DNA of 64,000 nucleotides from Sindora glabra (GCA_020226215.1 CM035226.1:96000895-96064894); one strand, 5' to 3'; positions 38,668 to 50,919 are shown, counted from the stretch's first letter. Notes: generated from the letters alone by a model not told the origin. Translations and numbers: made by a program.

Positions 38668-39220
38668 ATTATATCTCATAAAATAATTGTGATTAAACCT
38701 TCTTCATCTAAAAATAAACTCAATGACCTTTCCATGGACTGGTCATTTGCTTAATATGACTAGCATATGAAAGAGTTATGAATTTTTCAAATTGAGTCTA
38801 GAAATCAGTTTTTTCCATTCTTGTCTTTTCTAACCTTTGCTCATTTTTTTTATTATATCTCAAAAACTGTAGAAGATATGAACATGAAACTTTTTTCACA
38901 TGAAAATAGACTTAAAGAACTTTACATGGATAGATAATTTACTTAAAATGATTAAGATATGAAAAAGTTATGAATTTTTCAATTTAAGTCTAAAAATATG
39001 TTTTCTACATCCAATCTTTTTCTAACCCTTATTCATTAATTTGATCATATCTCCAAAAATTACATAATATATGATCATAAAACTAGTTTCATTTGAAATA
39101 GACTCAAATTCTTTTTAATGATAGATCTTTTGCTCAAAATGGGGAGTCATGACATTTTAAAATTGATATTAAACATTGCTAGCTTAACAGTCAATTGTTA
39201 GGCTCTAAATCACTACATAT
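38668..39220. repeat. Three tandem units of about 185-190 bp
   Basis: Units start near 38668, 38852 and 39044 with 'at.atatctc.aaaa'. They continue through 'atagactcaa.gacctt..catgga', 'tttgcttaa.atga', 'tatgaaa.agttatgaatttttcaa' and 'tctttttctaacccttgctca'. They lie inside the LTR-like block. Confidence 0.75.
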
Positions 39221-40621
39221 TGGTAGAAAAGGCCAACAATCGATTGCTAGTGGCCTAATAGTTGATTGTTATGCATTTAGCAAGAAAAATTCTATTGAGT
39301 AACAATAGAAAAGTAGCTAGTCTTTATTCTTAAGTGCTCCCAATAGCTAAAAATCACTTTAGGCTTCTTATAAAAGTTAACAAACATCAAATATAACATA
39401 TGTAGGGTATGAACTTCATTGTTTAATATCAATTACTCCTTCTTTCAACAAAATAATGATTTAAGCTCTTCATTTTGAAATTATTCTATCCTAAATGCTG
39501 TATTTATTTCATCCACTCTATAGGAGAGGTTGTATAAATTGTTCTCCAATTTAAATCAATTTCTAATTATAAAGGGTGGGGTATCCCTTAGAAATTCTTT
39601 AAGAAGGTGAAATATCCCTTATAAAAAGAGAATTTACTCAAAGAAAAGCAATGATTTGTAAAGAGCCTTTTTCAAGTACCCAATTGAAACATGAAGGGAT
39701 CGTGGATTGAAACATGAGCTTGGAGAGCTTGGGAAGTTGATATACACTTTAGAGAGGGTGTTTAAATGGGAATCACTATAAATTCTTATATTTGATTTGT
39801 CTTCCCTTACTCTATTTATATTTGATTATGTGCTCTCTTTTTGTTGATATTATTTGATGAATATATTATGTTTCAAAGGTTATACTGATTCTGGGATGAT
39901 TAAATGGTTAAAAGAGAAATCTATATATAGATATACTTCTTGATACTTTATCTATACATAGTTGTATAAGTTGTTTTGTACAAGTGCATTAAATAGTCAT
40001 ATATTATGAGTAAACCTCCTCATTAAATTATATTAGATTTATTTTTTGATGACTTGTTTATGCAAAGTTGATTGAGTTGATTTACGCAAATTCTTTGAAT
40101 TATTCTATCTTAAGTCCAAATATCTTTATAAAGCTTTATTGGGCTTGCTTGAATTAAAAAGTATCCTCATGACTTTCCAAAGTCATAAGTTTTTAGAAGA
40201 AGGTTTTAGAAATTATGAATGTTTTCAAAACACCAAATTCATTCCTTCTTGGGTTTTAGAATCCAACTTACTATGTGTAATTTAAGATATGAAAGAAGGC
40301 TAATTTTCAACTGCAGTCTATGAACTGATATCTGATATAAGCAATTACATTGGTTATTAAAAAAAAACAAATATCTTATTTCAATGATTAAATAATACCT
40401 AGAAACTAAAAACATCAATTTTCATTAAGAAAACCAATATTGTTATCTATATTCAACATGAGTTTAGGAATTAATGTTGAATAAACTAGACATACAAAGA
40501 TGCTAGTATATATATTAGTTAATAATTAATGTGGAATTGGTTAAGCAACTAATGTTATGTAGCAATTTTGTAGTAGTGAAAAATTGACTTTTCAAATGAA
40601 TTGAAGTCTATTTTCTTATTA

Positions 40622-41011
40622 TTCTAAATGAGAATTAAGGATAAATAATTAGGTGAAAGAAAATCTGAATCCTTTGGTTATAGTTCGATTATTTTAATAT
40701 CATTTTAAAAGAGACCTCATCACAAATTAATTTGTGCATGCTTAAAATTTCAGATTTCATAGCACATAAATTTATGTTTATCTCTTTCTTAAAGTCACAC
40801 TTAGATAACTAATGTAAAGACAGAGCATGCAAGTTCAACAACAATTGCACATAACAATAGTAAAGGTAAAAAGAGAGAGTCGAGAGAGTTGAAATTAACA
40901 GAGAAACAAGTTACTTAAACATAGTCATTATCAGACAATTTATTTAGTGGTCAGAAACACGAGATTTTCTGGCCATGTCTGAGGGTTCTTATAACAAGCA
41001 TGTGACCAATA
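40622..41011 (-). repeat. 3' flank of gene B shared with copies A and C
   Basis: This is the reference version of the flank found at 500-716 (A) and 33842-34169 (C). It directly follows the gene B stop codon and includes the probable 3' untranslated region. Confidence 0.7.
40939..40944 (-). promoter_or_regulatory. Candidate polyadenylation signal of gene B
   Basis: AATAAA on the minus strand, 68 bp after the stop codon. Plant poly(A) signals are loose, so this is only the best-placed match. Confidence 0.45.
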
Positions 41012-44000
41012 TTACTTGAGGAGGAACTTCTGGAACCAACGGGCAGAGTCCTTAACATGACGTGTTAGTTGATTCTTATAATCCACAAATATCAGCCCAA
41101 ACCGAATGGTGTATCCTGATCTCCATTCGAAGACATCCAAATGTGACCATATATAATATCCTTTCACATTGACACCTTCCCTGGAAACAAAAACCATAAA
41201 TAATATCAATTTCACAATTGTTTCTAATATCCATTTGAGATAATGCTTCATGTAATACTTTGAATATTTTATTTTAAGCAAATCTGTAATATTTATGAAG
41301 TTTTGTGTTAAATCTTGAAATCTATTTAGTTTTATAAAAATTGACAGATTATGTACGTATTATATTTGAAGTAAGTTGTATAAAATTGCAAATTTATCAA
41401 TTATATTTGTAACAAGACTTATATTTTCTTTCAAAATTTTATAAAAAATTATTTTATAAAGATTGTAAACCGTAAAAAATTATCTGTTAGAATAAGAAAC
41501 GAAGCATGACCCTATTTCATATATTTTATTTAATTGTAAACTGTAAAAAATTATTTGCGGGCGATCACTCACCTGATGGCTCGCAGAAGTTTTGTTAGGT
41601 GTCCTTCAAGGTATGTTATTCTCATACTGTCCTTCACTGTATCCCAATAAGTTCTGTCGCTTGCATCAGCATATCCTGCAAAATTAGATAATCATTATTA
41701 TTCTTAAATATGTCCTAGACATTTGTGCCTCATTCTGAACTTAAATAAATTGATTGTACATTTTGTTAGATAGTGAAGTGCTAATACTCAGGGCCAATTA
41801 TGTAATTTCTGACATTTTTCTTCTTTTACGTCTTATCTTTAAATCCAGAGTCTTACGTGCCATTATTGTTATAACTTATAAGAAAGATGATGATTATTTG
41901 GAAAGTGGTTTTACCATTCTCAGTTACAACAAGTGGGGGATTCTTGTAATTATCTTTGATATGTTGTAGAACGTCAAGAAGCCCTTGTGGATAGATGAAA
42001 AGCCAATCCACATCCGTCTGCAAAAATGTTATTTAATCAAATTAAAGATCAATAAAGAAAAGGCCCTCAGGGAGGCATACAAAATCAAGAGATAAAAAAT
42101 AGTACCGGAGTGCCAATTGCTTTTCCATGCCTCGTCACTGCAATAGAATGCCACATAATTATATTAGTACAAAGAGTTTCTATATGTGTGTGAGAGAGAG
42201 ATTTGGATCTTCTCATTTGTTTCAATCATTTTTCTATTGTGTTTAGAAGAGACAAACATGAGATTTTTTTTTGTTCATCCCATTGTTAAAAAAAAAAATT
42301 AGTTAGGTACATGACATGAATATACAGAATCCAAATTCATTGAATGTAAACACCAAGGCTAAATAGTTGATAGACTTTGGTCTTACTCGTTACTTTAACA
42401 GCCCTGTCTTCCTCATAACTAGCATTGCAATCACTTGATAAAGGAGCTGGCTCTGCATAATCTGCGGTGTTGAGGCCAAGAAAATCAATTGGTTCTTTCA
42501 AAAGCTCTGGTTGCATCTCACTGATTGCTCGCCTCTTTCCTGCTGATGATTTCATGCAATAAAATGTCACTTAATTATGCACAAGTTGCCGATTTGGAGA
42601 TTTTATAATATTATATACATAATTTTATTTACTTATTATAACGACTATATATAATTATTAAAAGTAATTTTATTTTATTTTTATACTATCGATGGATTCA
42701 TTATCTTCTTACGTGTGTAGCAAGTGAAACCCTAAGCCAATTTGCCTGTCTATCCTATCAATGGATTTTAGCTCGCCGCACTATAAATATATAACATATA
42801 TCCGAATGCTACCCTTTGTGCATTTCTTACTTTCTATCACACAGAGTTTCTCTTATGACTGCTAACTAAAATATGGAAGTATCCATCCCATAGCTCCATT
42901 CGTGATCTTTTTGTGATTTTGCAAATGTTGGCAGGCAGCTTAATGCCCCATTTATGATTAAGTTGTCAATTTTGACCTTTATTTAAAAAATTTTCCCCTC
43001 ATAATTGGTATATTGATAAAAATTTTAAATGACATACAAACGGGTTATGATCAATTCATCCTCCAAAGTTGCTTGTTAGGAGAGGATCTTTTATATATAT
43101 ATATTTTGATGTAAGACGGGTTTAACTTGTTTTAGTTTCCTTTTTATGATTCTTTTCATGATCAAAAGAGATACATGCAAGATCATTCGTTACTGCTAAA
43201 AAGGAAAAAGATTCTAAAATTTTTGTATTTATATACCTTCAATGTGACATGAAGAATCAAAATTCATTTAAATGGTTGATAGAATTTGGTCTTACTGGTG
43301 AGTGTGGTATTGCAAGAAGGAGCTGGCTCTACATAATATGCGGTGTAATAATTGAGGCCAAGAAAATCAAGTGACCCTTCTAGAAGCTTTGATTGATCCG
43401 GACTGAACTTCGGCAGCCTATCTCCCACTGATAATTTCATGCTTTGAGGGTAATCACCATATATCACTGGGTGAGCAAACCTGTATTTACATAATTGTCA
43501 TACACTTCATCTCTTTAATTGCTTTCCCGGGAAGGCCAGTTTAGGAATTATAAGCCAACCGGACTTACCATCCAAACAGAAAATCAAGAGCTCTAAAGGA
43601 TGCATTATAATCTGCAGGTGTTCGGAATTTTGGCTCAAACCAATGAGTCATTAATGTAATTCCAATTTGCCCATTTTGGCGTGCCTATGAAATAAACCAA
43701 CAGCCACCCTTGTCATGATTTTTTCATTTATTCAAGAATGAAAATTGCTTGCGCCTCTTTTTTTTTCCCCTAAAAAATAAAAAGAAACAAAACAATTTTT
43801 CTGAAAAATTATATTGGAAAAACTATAAAACTTTCATAATTTTAGTTATGAAAGACCTTTTACATTTTAAGTAATTAGAACCATAATTTAAAATCATTTC
43901 TGTTGTTTTCTAACGCATGAATTAGTGTAATTAATTATAATTTTTGCAAACCTGATATTTTTCTTTGTACAGCTTGAAAGCAGCAGCATGTGCAAGAAGC

Positions 44001-44673
44001 AGATGATGAGCTACCCGATAGGGTTCAGTGGCAGAGTCCCCAGCTGGGCAATTTCCAACATAGTTGGAACACCGTCCTGGTGCAAGGACACCATCATTGT
44101 ATCCATGTAAGCTCCACAGATTAGGTTCATTCATGGTAACCCACAGCTTGACCCGATCACCAAAAGTTCTAAAGCAAAAATCTGCATAATGTTTAAAGTC
44201 TTTCCTGTATATGATAAAAAAAGCGCCTTATTGATCAAGTTCTTAGTTGATTAATTACATGACATATAATTGTAAAATATGTAAGTATGACTTACACTAT
44301 TGTACGGTTCAAAAGTCCTCCGTACTCATCTTCTAATGCTTGTGGAGTGTCAAAATGGAGTAATGTCACAAAGGGCTGGATTCCTAAAATTTTTTCATAG
44401 AAAAGATTATTTTGAATGTTAGATTTATATATATTAAATAGAAAATATTATTTATTAATTTTTTAGGGCTTCTTTAAGGAAAACAATGAATAAATTTTAA
44501 TATTTACAGTGTAGATTAATATATAGACACAAAAGAGACTGATATTGAGAAGTCACCGTTGCAAAGAAGCTCGTTGATGAGATTGTTGTAGAATTTGACA
44601 CCCTGAAAGTTCACTCCTCCACTAATTGTTCCTTCTGAGAACAGAAAAAGAAAGAATTCTCACGGCAGCATAC

Positions 44674-44756
<83 letters not shown>

Positions 44757-47700
44757 GCCCTCTTATTTCTATTTTTTATCTAAGTATAACGTTAGACTTG
44801 CTGAACCCAATTTTATAACTTCCAAAATTTAAGTTATAGATTTATGATGATAACTTGTTATAGAAGATAATTGATATGGGTGTTATAATTTTGTTCTCAA
44901 ATTCTAAGCACTTCGAGTGTTACTCTAAGCAACGTAGAAGTCCTTCGAAGATAAATATTTACAACGGAGAAAGCTTAATCCTTGTCTATTTTTATTATTT
45001 TTTTAATGATATGAGTAGTTAAATCATTATATGCACAAAGCTTTTAGAAGATATTGAATACTAGTACTTAATCCATTTTTAATCCACTTTTTAATGCAAG
45101 CCCCATTCTTAATGTAGAGTTTAATTTATTTATAATAGAATGTGAAAACTGATAGATAAAATGCAGAAATAGCATAATTGGTTTACAAGCATGTCGTTAA
45201 AAGTAAGTAAATTAATTAAGTAGTGAATCAAAATTTAGATTGTATATGGTGTTTAAACTAAATAAGATAATTTCAACCACATCACGTGCTAAATAATGAT
45301 TGTATTAATTTTTAACAATCTCTTGCATATGATTTATTTATTTTTAAATAAAATCTGGGAATCTAACTCATCTTTTAACCTTTGTTTCTAAATGCATCAA
45401 TAATTTCCAAGTCCAAGGCCTGTCTAAGAATATAGATAAAAAGGGCACATAAAAAATTGCAAAAATGTAGCCTTAAGTATTAATCAATAATTTTAATATG
45501 TATAACAAACGAACTAAAACATGACTCGCCTATTCTAGTCGGTTTGTTATGCATAGATAGATAGACAGGCAAATATAATAATTTTTATACTTTCGTCTTT
45601 AAATATAATAATTTTTTATTAATTTTATTAAAAATTTAAAATTATATAAAATTTACAAAAAAGTTTTATACTTTACATGGAATAAAAGAATTCTACGTAC
45701 AGGAACTTTACCTTGAGAAAAAAAAAAGATAGGCTAGTGTTTAAGAAAGAAATAAAGAAAAATAGCTTACTTGGAAATATTCGAGACCATGAGATGGAGA
45801 ATCGAAAGGAGTCCAGGCCCATCTTTTTCATCACCCTAATGTCCTCCTATTATGTTAATTTATCAACATGCAATAAATGAGAAATGCAAGAGCGAAGCTA
45901 AAAAAAGAAAAAAGAAATACTAAAAAATGTAATATAATTTATTAGAGAATGGATCTCCCCATTTCCTAGAAAAATGAATGACATGAATTTCAGAAATAGA
46001 TAGATTTTTTTTGGTTTGAAACTGCGGGTCCCAATTTTTTTTTTTTTTGGAAAAATGGATTCCAAAATAAAAATTGTTTCTTTTATCTCTCTGATATATA
46101 CCGAAAATTAACATAAAGAAATAGAGAGAATTTGAATTTAATTTGTTGATAACTTTATTAAAAACATTTTAATTTTTGAAAGAAATATATTTAATTTAAA
46201 AATACAGGGGCAAGGCTAAAGCCTAAAGTTAAGGGGGGAAAAAAGGAATAAGCTTAAACATTGTCCCGTTGGATATAGTAAAAAGAAAACTTGGTGGTTA
46301 CTAAAAAAATTGTGTGTAGCTCAAAATTGTATTATTTTAGAAGTAGAAATGGCTTCAAGGAATACAATGTGTGATACAAAGATGATACCCTAAAACGATG
46401 ATAGAAATCAGCCGCCACACTTCCATTGCTACCGTCAGCAATTTTCTCTGCAATGATATCACATCATATAATAAAGTCAATTTCTTCAGTTATGAAAGAT
46501 TTGTATTTATTAAAAGTTGAAGATAAAAATTGAGAGTGTGTATTTTACGAGTTTCAAATAACAACAGGAATTTGCTTCGATACTCCCTTGTGGCCTTTTT
46601 GCAAATTGTTTCATAAAAATCTGCGATTCTCATAAAATCTCCAAATATTTTTATATTATAAATATAATTGTTCATGAAATATTTTGAAAAAATATTTTAC
46701 TATATTTTATGTTAAAGTTACAAATATATACTTTAAAAAGCTGCGACACTATATGAGAAAGTAAAATTCTTTTATAAAATACACCACCCCTATAGAAGTA
46801 AAACTCATAATATGAGTTTATTTATTTATTTATTTTCATGAGAAGGAGGTTAGGAAGCTTAAACAAAAAAGATATTCCTTTTGAAAGAAGGATGGGAATT
46901 AAAGGAAATCAAATGAAAACATAAGAACATATAAAGCGTTGAACTGAATAGCATAGCATAATATCTAATACGAAAGATATAGAAGGGTACTGTCCTTGTT
47001 TTCTGAATAGCATAGCATAATTTATAGTTATAGAAAAAATATAGAAGGGAAATACTGTCCTCATTTTTCTCCTCATATTTTCCAATAAATCACTCTTTCA
47101 CAATTAAAATGGTACTGCAATTCGATTAATTAATATCAACTCAAGAAAACTTCAATGTCTTCGATTTCACTATCCCATGAGATAACTAAAATCATCAATC
47201 GAAACTGAACATGGATTTGCCCCCTTCACACCATCTAATAAAACGTATGGAATCAGAGTGTAATTTTTTTTTATTTTTTGGGGTGTGTGATACAGTGTGA
47301 ATAAAAGAATGAAAATAAGAGACTATCAAATATATACATGGTGCATTACTATTTAGCTATCTTTAAAAGATCGTTTAACAAAATTTTCTTAAAAAAAGAA
47401 GTTAAAATACATATCTTAGTTGCTCTCACAATATGAAAGAAAGCTCAACCCCCCCCCAACACAATGCGAGGGTTTGAGAAGCATTAGATCCACACCCATT
47501 TTGCATCACAATTCATGTTGAATGTGCGAAGACCCATAAAGCTTCATGCACATATACGTACACTTCTTTTCAAGTTTTTTTTTTTTTAAGTAATAGAAAA
47601 ATCTTCGATCATCATCTACTAGTTTAATTCTTTGTTATGTATGATAAAGTATCATTAATATTTCACGATATGATATCGTAATAATTCATGATGTATCAGT

Positions 47701-48528
47701 ATTTGTGTCTTTAAATTCAAAGATGCCCATGAGTAAATTTAACACCACTCTTTTTTATCAGCTTATCCTTCGTTTAGAATGACAATAAAAATATAAGTGA
47801 ATTTATTTGAAATTAGATTTATATATAAAATTGTCACCGAGTCTGATTATAAACGAATTAAATTATAAGTTTTTTGAAGCTTCAAATACGGAATTAGTTA
47901 CCATGTTAAAGAGAATTAGAAAGGAGAGAAGAGACCTGGGTGTTCTTTTGTGAAAACATCCCATTTGTACGTAAGTACTAAGTAGTCTCTTTGATTTATG
48001 GTTTTTCGTATGATCAGATCGAAGGTGCAGCACATGAGGATGGGATATATATAAAATTGTCACCGAGTCTGATTATAAACGAATTAAATTATAAGTTTTT
48101 TGAAGCTTCAAATACGGAATTAGTTACCATGTTAAAGAGAATTAGAAAGGAGAGAAGAGACCTGGGTGTTCTTTTGTGAAAACATCCCATATGCAATCAC
48201 CCCTCCCATCCTCATGTGCTGCACCTTCGATCTGATCATACGAAAAACCATAAATCAAAGAGACTACTTAGTACTTGCGTACAAATGATTCAACAATGTA
48301 ATAAAGAATTTGATCAAACATAAATGCATAAACAATTCTATGTACCTGGTAAGCAGCAGAACCAGTTCCAAATATAAATTCATCTGGAAAACTGCGTCTA
48401 CTGAGTGGCAATGTTTGATAAATGCTGTTTTCTGCTTCAACACCCTCAGTTGAGGACATGATGAAGCCATTCAGAGCTATGCATGCAAGCAAGCAGCAGT
48501 AGAAGAACGAGATCATGTGAGTAGCCAT
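41012..48528 (-). CDS. Gene B: intact secreted GH1 beta-glucosidase (13 exons, 504 aa)
   Basis: Exons on the minus strand: 48346-48528, 48162-48231, 46389-46447, 45771-45846, 44557-44634, 44296-44383, 43952-44204, 43569-43684, 43296-43480, 42106-42137, 41915-42017, 41573-41675 and 41012-41180. They sum to 1515 bp. All introns are GT-AG, all phases join, and the layout is the usual 13-exon plant GH1 gene. The protein has a signal peptide (hydrophobic core about residues 5-22), the FIFGTGSAAYQ start of the (beta/alpha)8 barrel, TMNEP with acid/base Glu211, VTENG with nucleophile Glu413, and WSHLDVFEW near the end. N-glycosylation sequons (NRT, NAS, NTT) fit secretion or the vacuole. There is no KDEL-type tail. 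Family members hydrolyse beta-glucosides such as defence glycosides, cyanogenic ones included. The substrate here is unknown. Odd points: the barrel motif reads LLHFDTPQAL rather than HWD, and exon 9 is 33 bp shorter than in copy A. Confidence 0.95.
42387..42555 (-). pseudogene. Extra partial copy of exon 9 inside intron 9 of gene B
   Basis: The frame from 42555 reads MKSSAGKRRAISEMQ, then LLKEPIDFLGLN and ADYAEPAPLSSDCNASYEEDRAVKVT, then a good donor (GTAAGACC). It lacks the first 13 or so codons of exon 9. The normal acceptor is absent because its 5' side is joined to intron sequence like that just before exon 10. The CAG at codons 3-5 (ATCATCAG^CA) would, if used as an acceptor, keep the frame both with exon 9 and with exon 10. 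I treat it as a relic that might occasionally be spliced in. Confidence 0.8.
44670..44753. repeat. (CATA)n(TA)n microsatellite beside exon 5 of gene B
   Basis: Compound repeat in intron 4, about 35 bp from the exon 5 acceptor at 44635-44636. The matching repeat in copy A (7022-7058) is less than half as long. Confidence 0.93.
47820..48284. repeat. Local direct-plus-inverted rearrangement around exon 2 of gene B
   Basis: The block 47820-47964 (145 bp) is repeated without a visible mismatch at 48046-48190 in direct orientation. The block between them, 47964-48044 (81 bp), is the reverse complement of 48204-48284 with one mismatch seen. The order is therefore A, inverted B, A, 13-bp spacer, B. 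The right-hand A and B together hold the functional exon 2 (48162-48231). The left-hand A holds a spare 3' half of exon 2 with its donor. Confidence 0.93.
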
Positions 48529-48566
48529 GCCTGATTGTTTGTTGCTCAAAACCACCACAACTCCCC

Positions 48567-48576
48567 TATATTTATA
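48567..48576 (-). promoter_or_regulatory. TATA box of gene B
   Basis: TATAAATATA on the minus strand, about 40 bp upstream of the ATG at 48526-48528, conserved in position with copy A. It argues for the MATHM start. The in-frame ATG at 48556-48558 would lie only about 10 bp from the TATA box and so probably upstream of the transcription start. Confidence 0.8.
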
Positions 48577-48599
48577 ACGAGAAGTTGTCAGACTATAAC

Positions 48600-49855
48600 A
48601 CGTACGTACGTTCTCTTTTTTTTTTCTTTTTTCTATTCACTCAGTAAATAAAGGACAATTGTTAATTCAACAATGTTATTTGTAATGGAAATGAGATTTG
48701 AAATTGGGTTTCTAATGTAAATTAAAGGCTATCAATTACTACAAGATGATTGAATAAACTTTTAAAGTTCAATCTAATGATATAAAAAATTTAAAATTCA
48801 GTTTTGAATCTTATTTTAATTACCCATAGAATTTTTTATTGTTAATTTTATTGCCCATTTATCAATTTTGTGAAATTTATATAAATTAAAAAATGTTTTT
48901 CTTTCAAATTTTAAGATGTTAAAAATTATAAAAAAAATCAAACTTAAAACCATTTATCATGCTTGGAATGCTAAGGGATTTAGCCTATTTCCACTGTTCC
49001 AACCAATTGTTAGTAAACTTCCCTATATAATAAGGTGTGAGAATTTCTTGTACGCTCCAACTATGATCAAACTAGCCGTTGCTTCTAATATAAATGAAAA
49101 ATAATTGCCAATTATATTGTCTAATGGTCAATTTTATGATATTTATATCTATTAAAAATTTATTTTTTAATTTTAAAAATATTATAAAAGTAAAAAAATT
49201 AATAACTAACCTTTATTTATTAAATGAAATAAAAATAGATATAAATTATAGCATGCAAAAACTTTTCCACAGCTGCTTATATAATCAGCATTTTGGCTTT
49301 GGTCATTTGGCCATGAATTTGTTAACTAAATCCCCCCATGGAGAGATTAAATCCATTTAACTCATTTAGATATAAAATTTGTTAACCAGTGCCATCAGAA
49401 GGCATTAAGGGTTATTGAATTGTTTTTAAGAATATATGTGTACTCTAAAAATATTTAAGCGCTACTATTTTATTCATTCTATTTTTAAAAATTAATTAAG
49501 TAAAAGTAAATAATTTTTTTTAAAAATTATATTTCCTTGGTACCTGTAGAGTACTGCTTAACAAAACTCATTAGATACATGAACAACATAGTTGATCATC
49601 ATAATATCACTTTATCTCAGATGTTATGTGTTGGGAAGAAAGGATCTAAATAAAAAGAACACCAATACTTATTTTTTTATTTAAAAATCAATCATTATTT
49701 TCTCTTAATATTATGATCCCCGTGATGTTGCCCAAAAAAAAAAAACTTAAGTTAGGAACTTAGAATTACTTAAGTCATCCTCCTCTAAGCTATGGTTAAT
49801 ATTTATATAAGGTGGTGAAGATATCTATATTCAATGGGTCTTACCTAAATTAGAC
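48600..49855. other. Upstream region of gene B, no other gene seen
   Basis: From about 49160 to 49640 it corresponds to the upstream region of copy A on both sides of the solo LTR there. The open frames at 48916-49104 and 49094-49360 are AT-biased, lack domains and are not conserved in copy A. Confidence 0.5.
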
Positions 49856-50420
49856 CCACTACTTATTAATTTGAGTTTGGATCTAACGACACAACTAAAG
49901 AATAGTTAATTAATATCAATTGCCAATCAACATTAGTTGTTTGACACTATTGATGTTGGTTATGAACCAAAGTTTATACAAAAACATTGTATATCAAATG
50001 ATTCCACATTAGTTTCACAACTGATGTGAAAAAGAAACAATAGCATTAGTTTTCATATGTATTAGAACCATAATTGTCTCTCTATTTGGAAGCTCTTTTT
50101 TGAAGTATATTACAACATTAAACTTTGGTTGTTTTTTAAATAACTGACATTATATATACATACATATATATATATTCAACTACAATTTTTATTAAATAAT
50201 TGTTGTGATATTTCATACCTACCCCCCAAAACTAACCCACTCATAGTTTCTACTTATCTAGTCTTTCATAAAACTAGCCTCTTCTTGCTATCTCTCCAAT
50301 CACATTATAGACTTTCAAATTTGACGATGTTAAAGACTATAGCCAAAAAATGAAAATGGTAGAAGTTTATATCTAATACCTATTGATCAAAATGTGAGTT
50401 TTGAACTCCATAGAAAACTA

Positions 50421-50512
50421 TGCTAGAGTCTAATATCTACAAATATAATGAACATTCATTAAAATTTGCTAGAGTCTAATATCTACAAATACAATGAACA
50501 TTCATTAAAATT
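50421..50512. repeat. 46-bp tandem duplication
   Basis: 'tgctagagtctaatatctac...' at 50421-50466 is repeated at 50467-50512 with a single mismatch seen by eye. It is much younger than the surrounding repeats. Confidence 0.9.
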
Positions 50513-50919
50513 CGATGTATAAGACATTTAATCCTTTTGCCATTGCAAGGCTAGCCAATCTTATGTAGCAAGCTTGAATACTCCTTGTTCTAGAAGGCAC
50601 ATGATTCCAAATAATATGAAATTTGTAAATAGTGCTATGGTTTCACTCTTTTTATTTTCAACTTGCATTACAATGTTAAGTTGCCACATCAATTAATTAA
50701 TAAAATCCCATCATCTATAATAAAATAACATTATTCTACTATAGAATTTTACACACTAGTTATCAATTAAAAATTGATATCATAAATTGAAAACCTTTTT
50801 GCCAACTTTTTCCATTATCTTTCATGTAACAATTTTATAATTTTAGCATAAATTGTGTTAGAACCAACTTCAATTTATGATCTAATGAATTTTTTTTAAT
50901 TAAAATTAGTCTAAATGAA

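Larger units (their letters stand above)
38035..40300. mobile_element. LTR-like repeat block, boundaries uncertain
   Basis: It begins TGTTAGCTCTAAGGTTTTAT, followed by 'gatgaattttgacgatgacaaataag', wording familiar from plant LTRs. It contains three tandem units (38668-39220) and an 'aacagtcaattgtta...caacaatcgattgcta' motif pair. No coding domain is visible. A solo LTR of a large copia-type element is a guess. The right end near 40300 is not defined. Confidence 0.4.

Noticed and set aside
44626..44832. 68-codon plus-strand open frame
   Set aside because: Almost entirely translation of a TA microsatellite next to exon 5 of gene B.
48529..48558. Upstream in-frame start (MVVLSNKQSG) for gene B
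   Set aside because: It lies too close to the TATA box and would place charged residues before the signal peptide. MATHM is shared with copy A.
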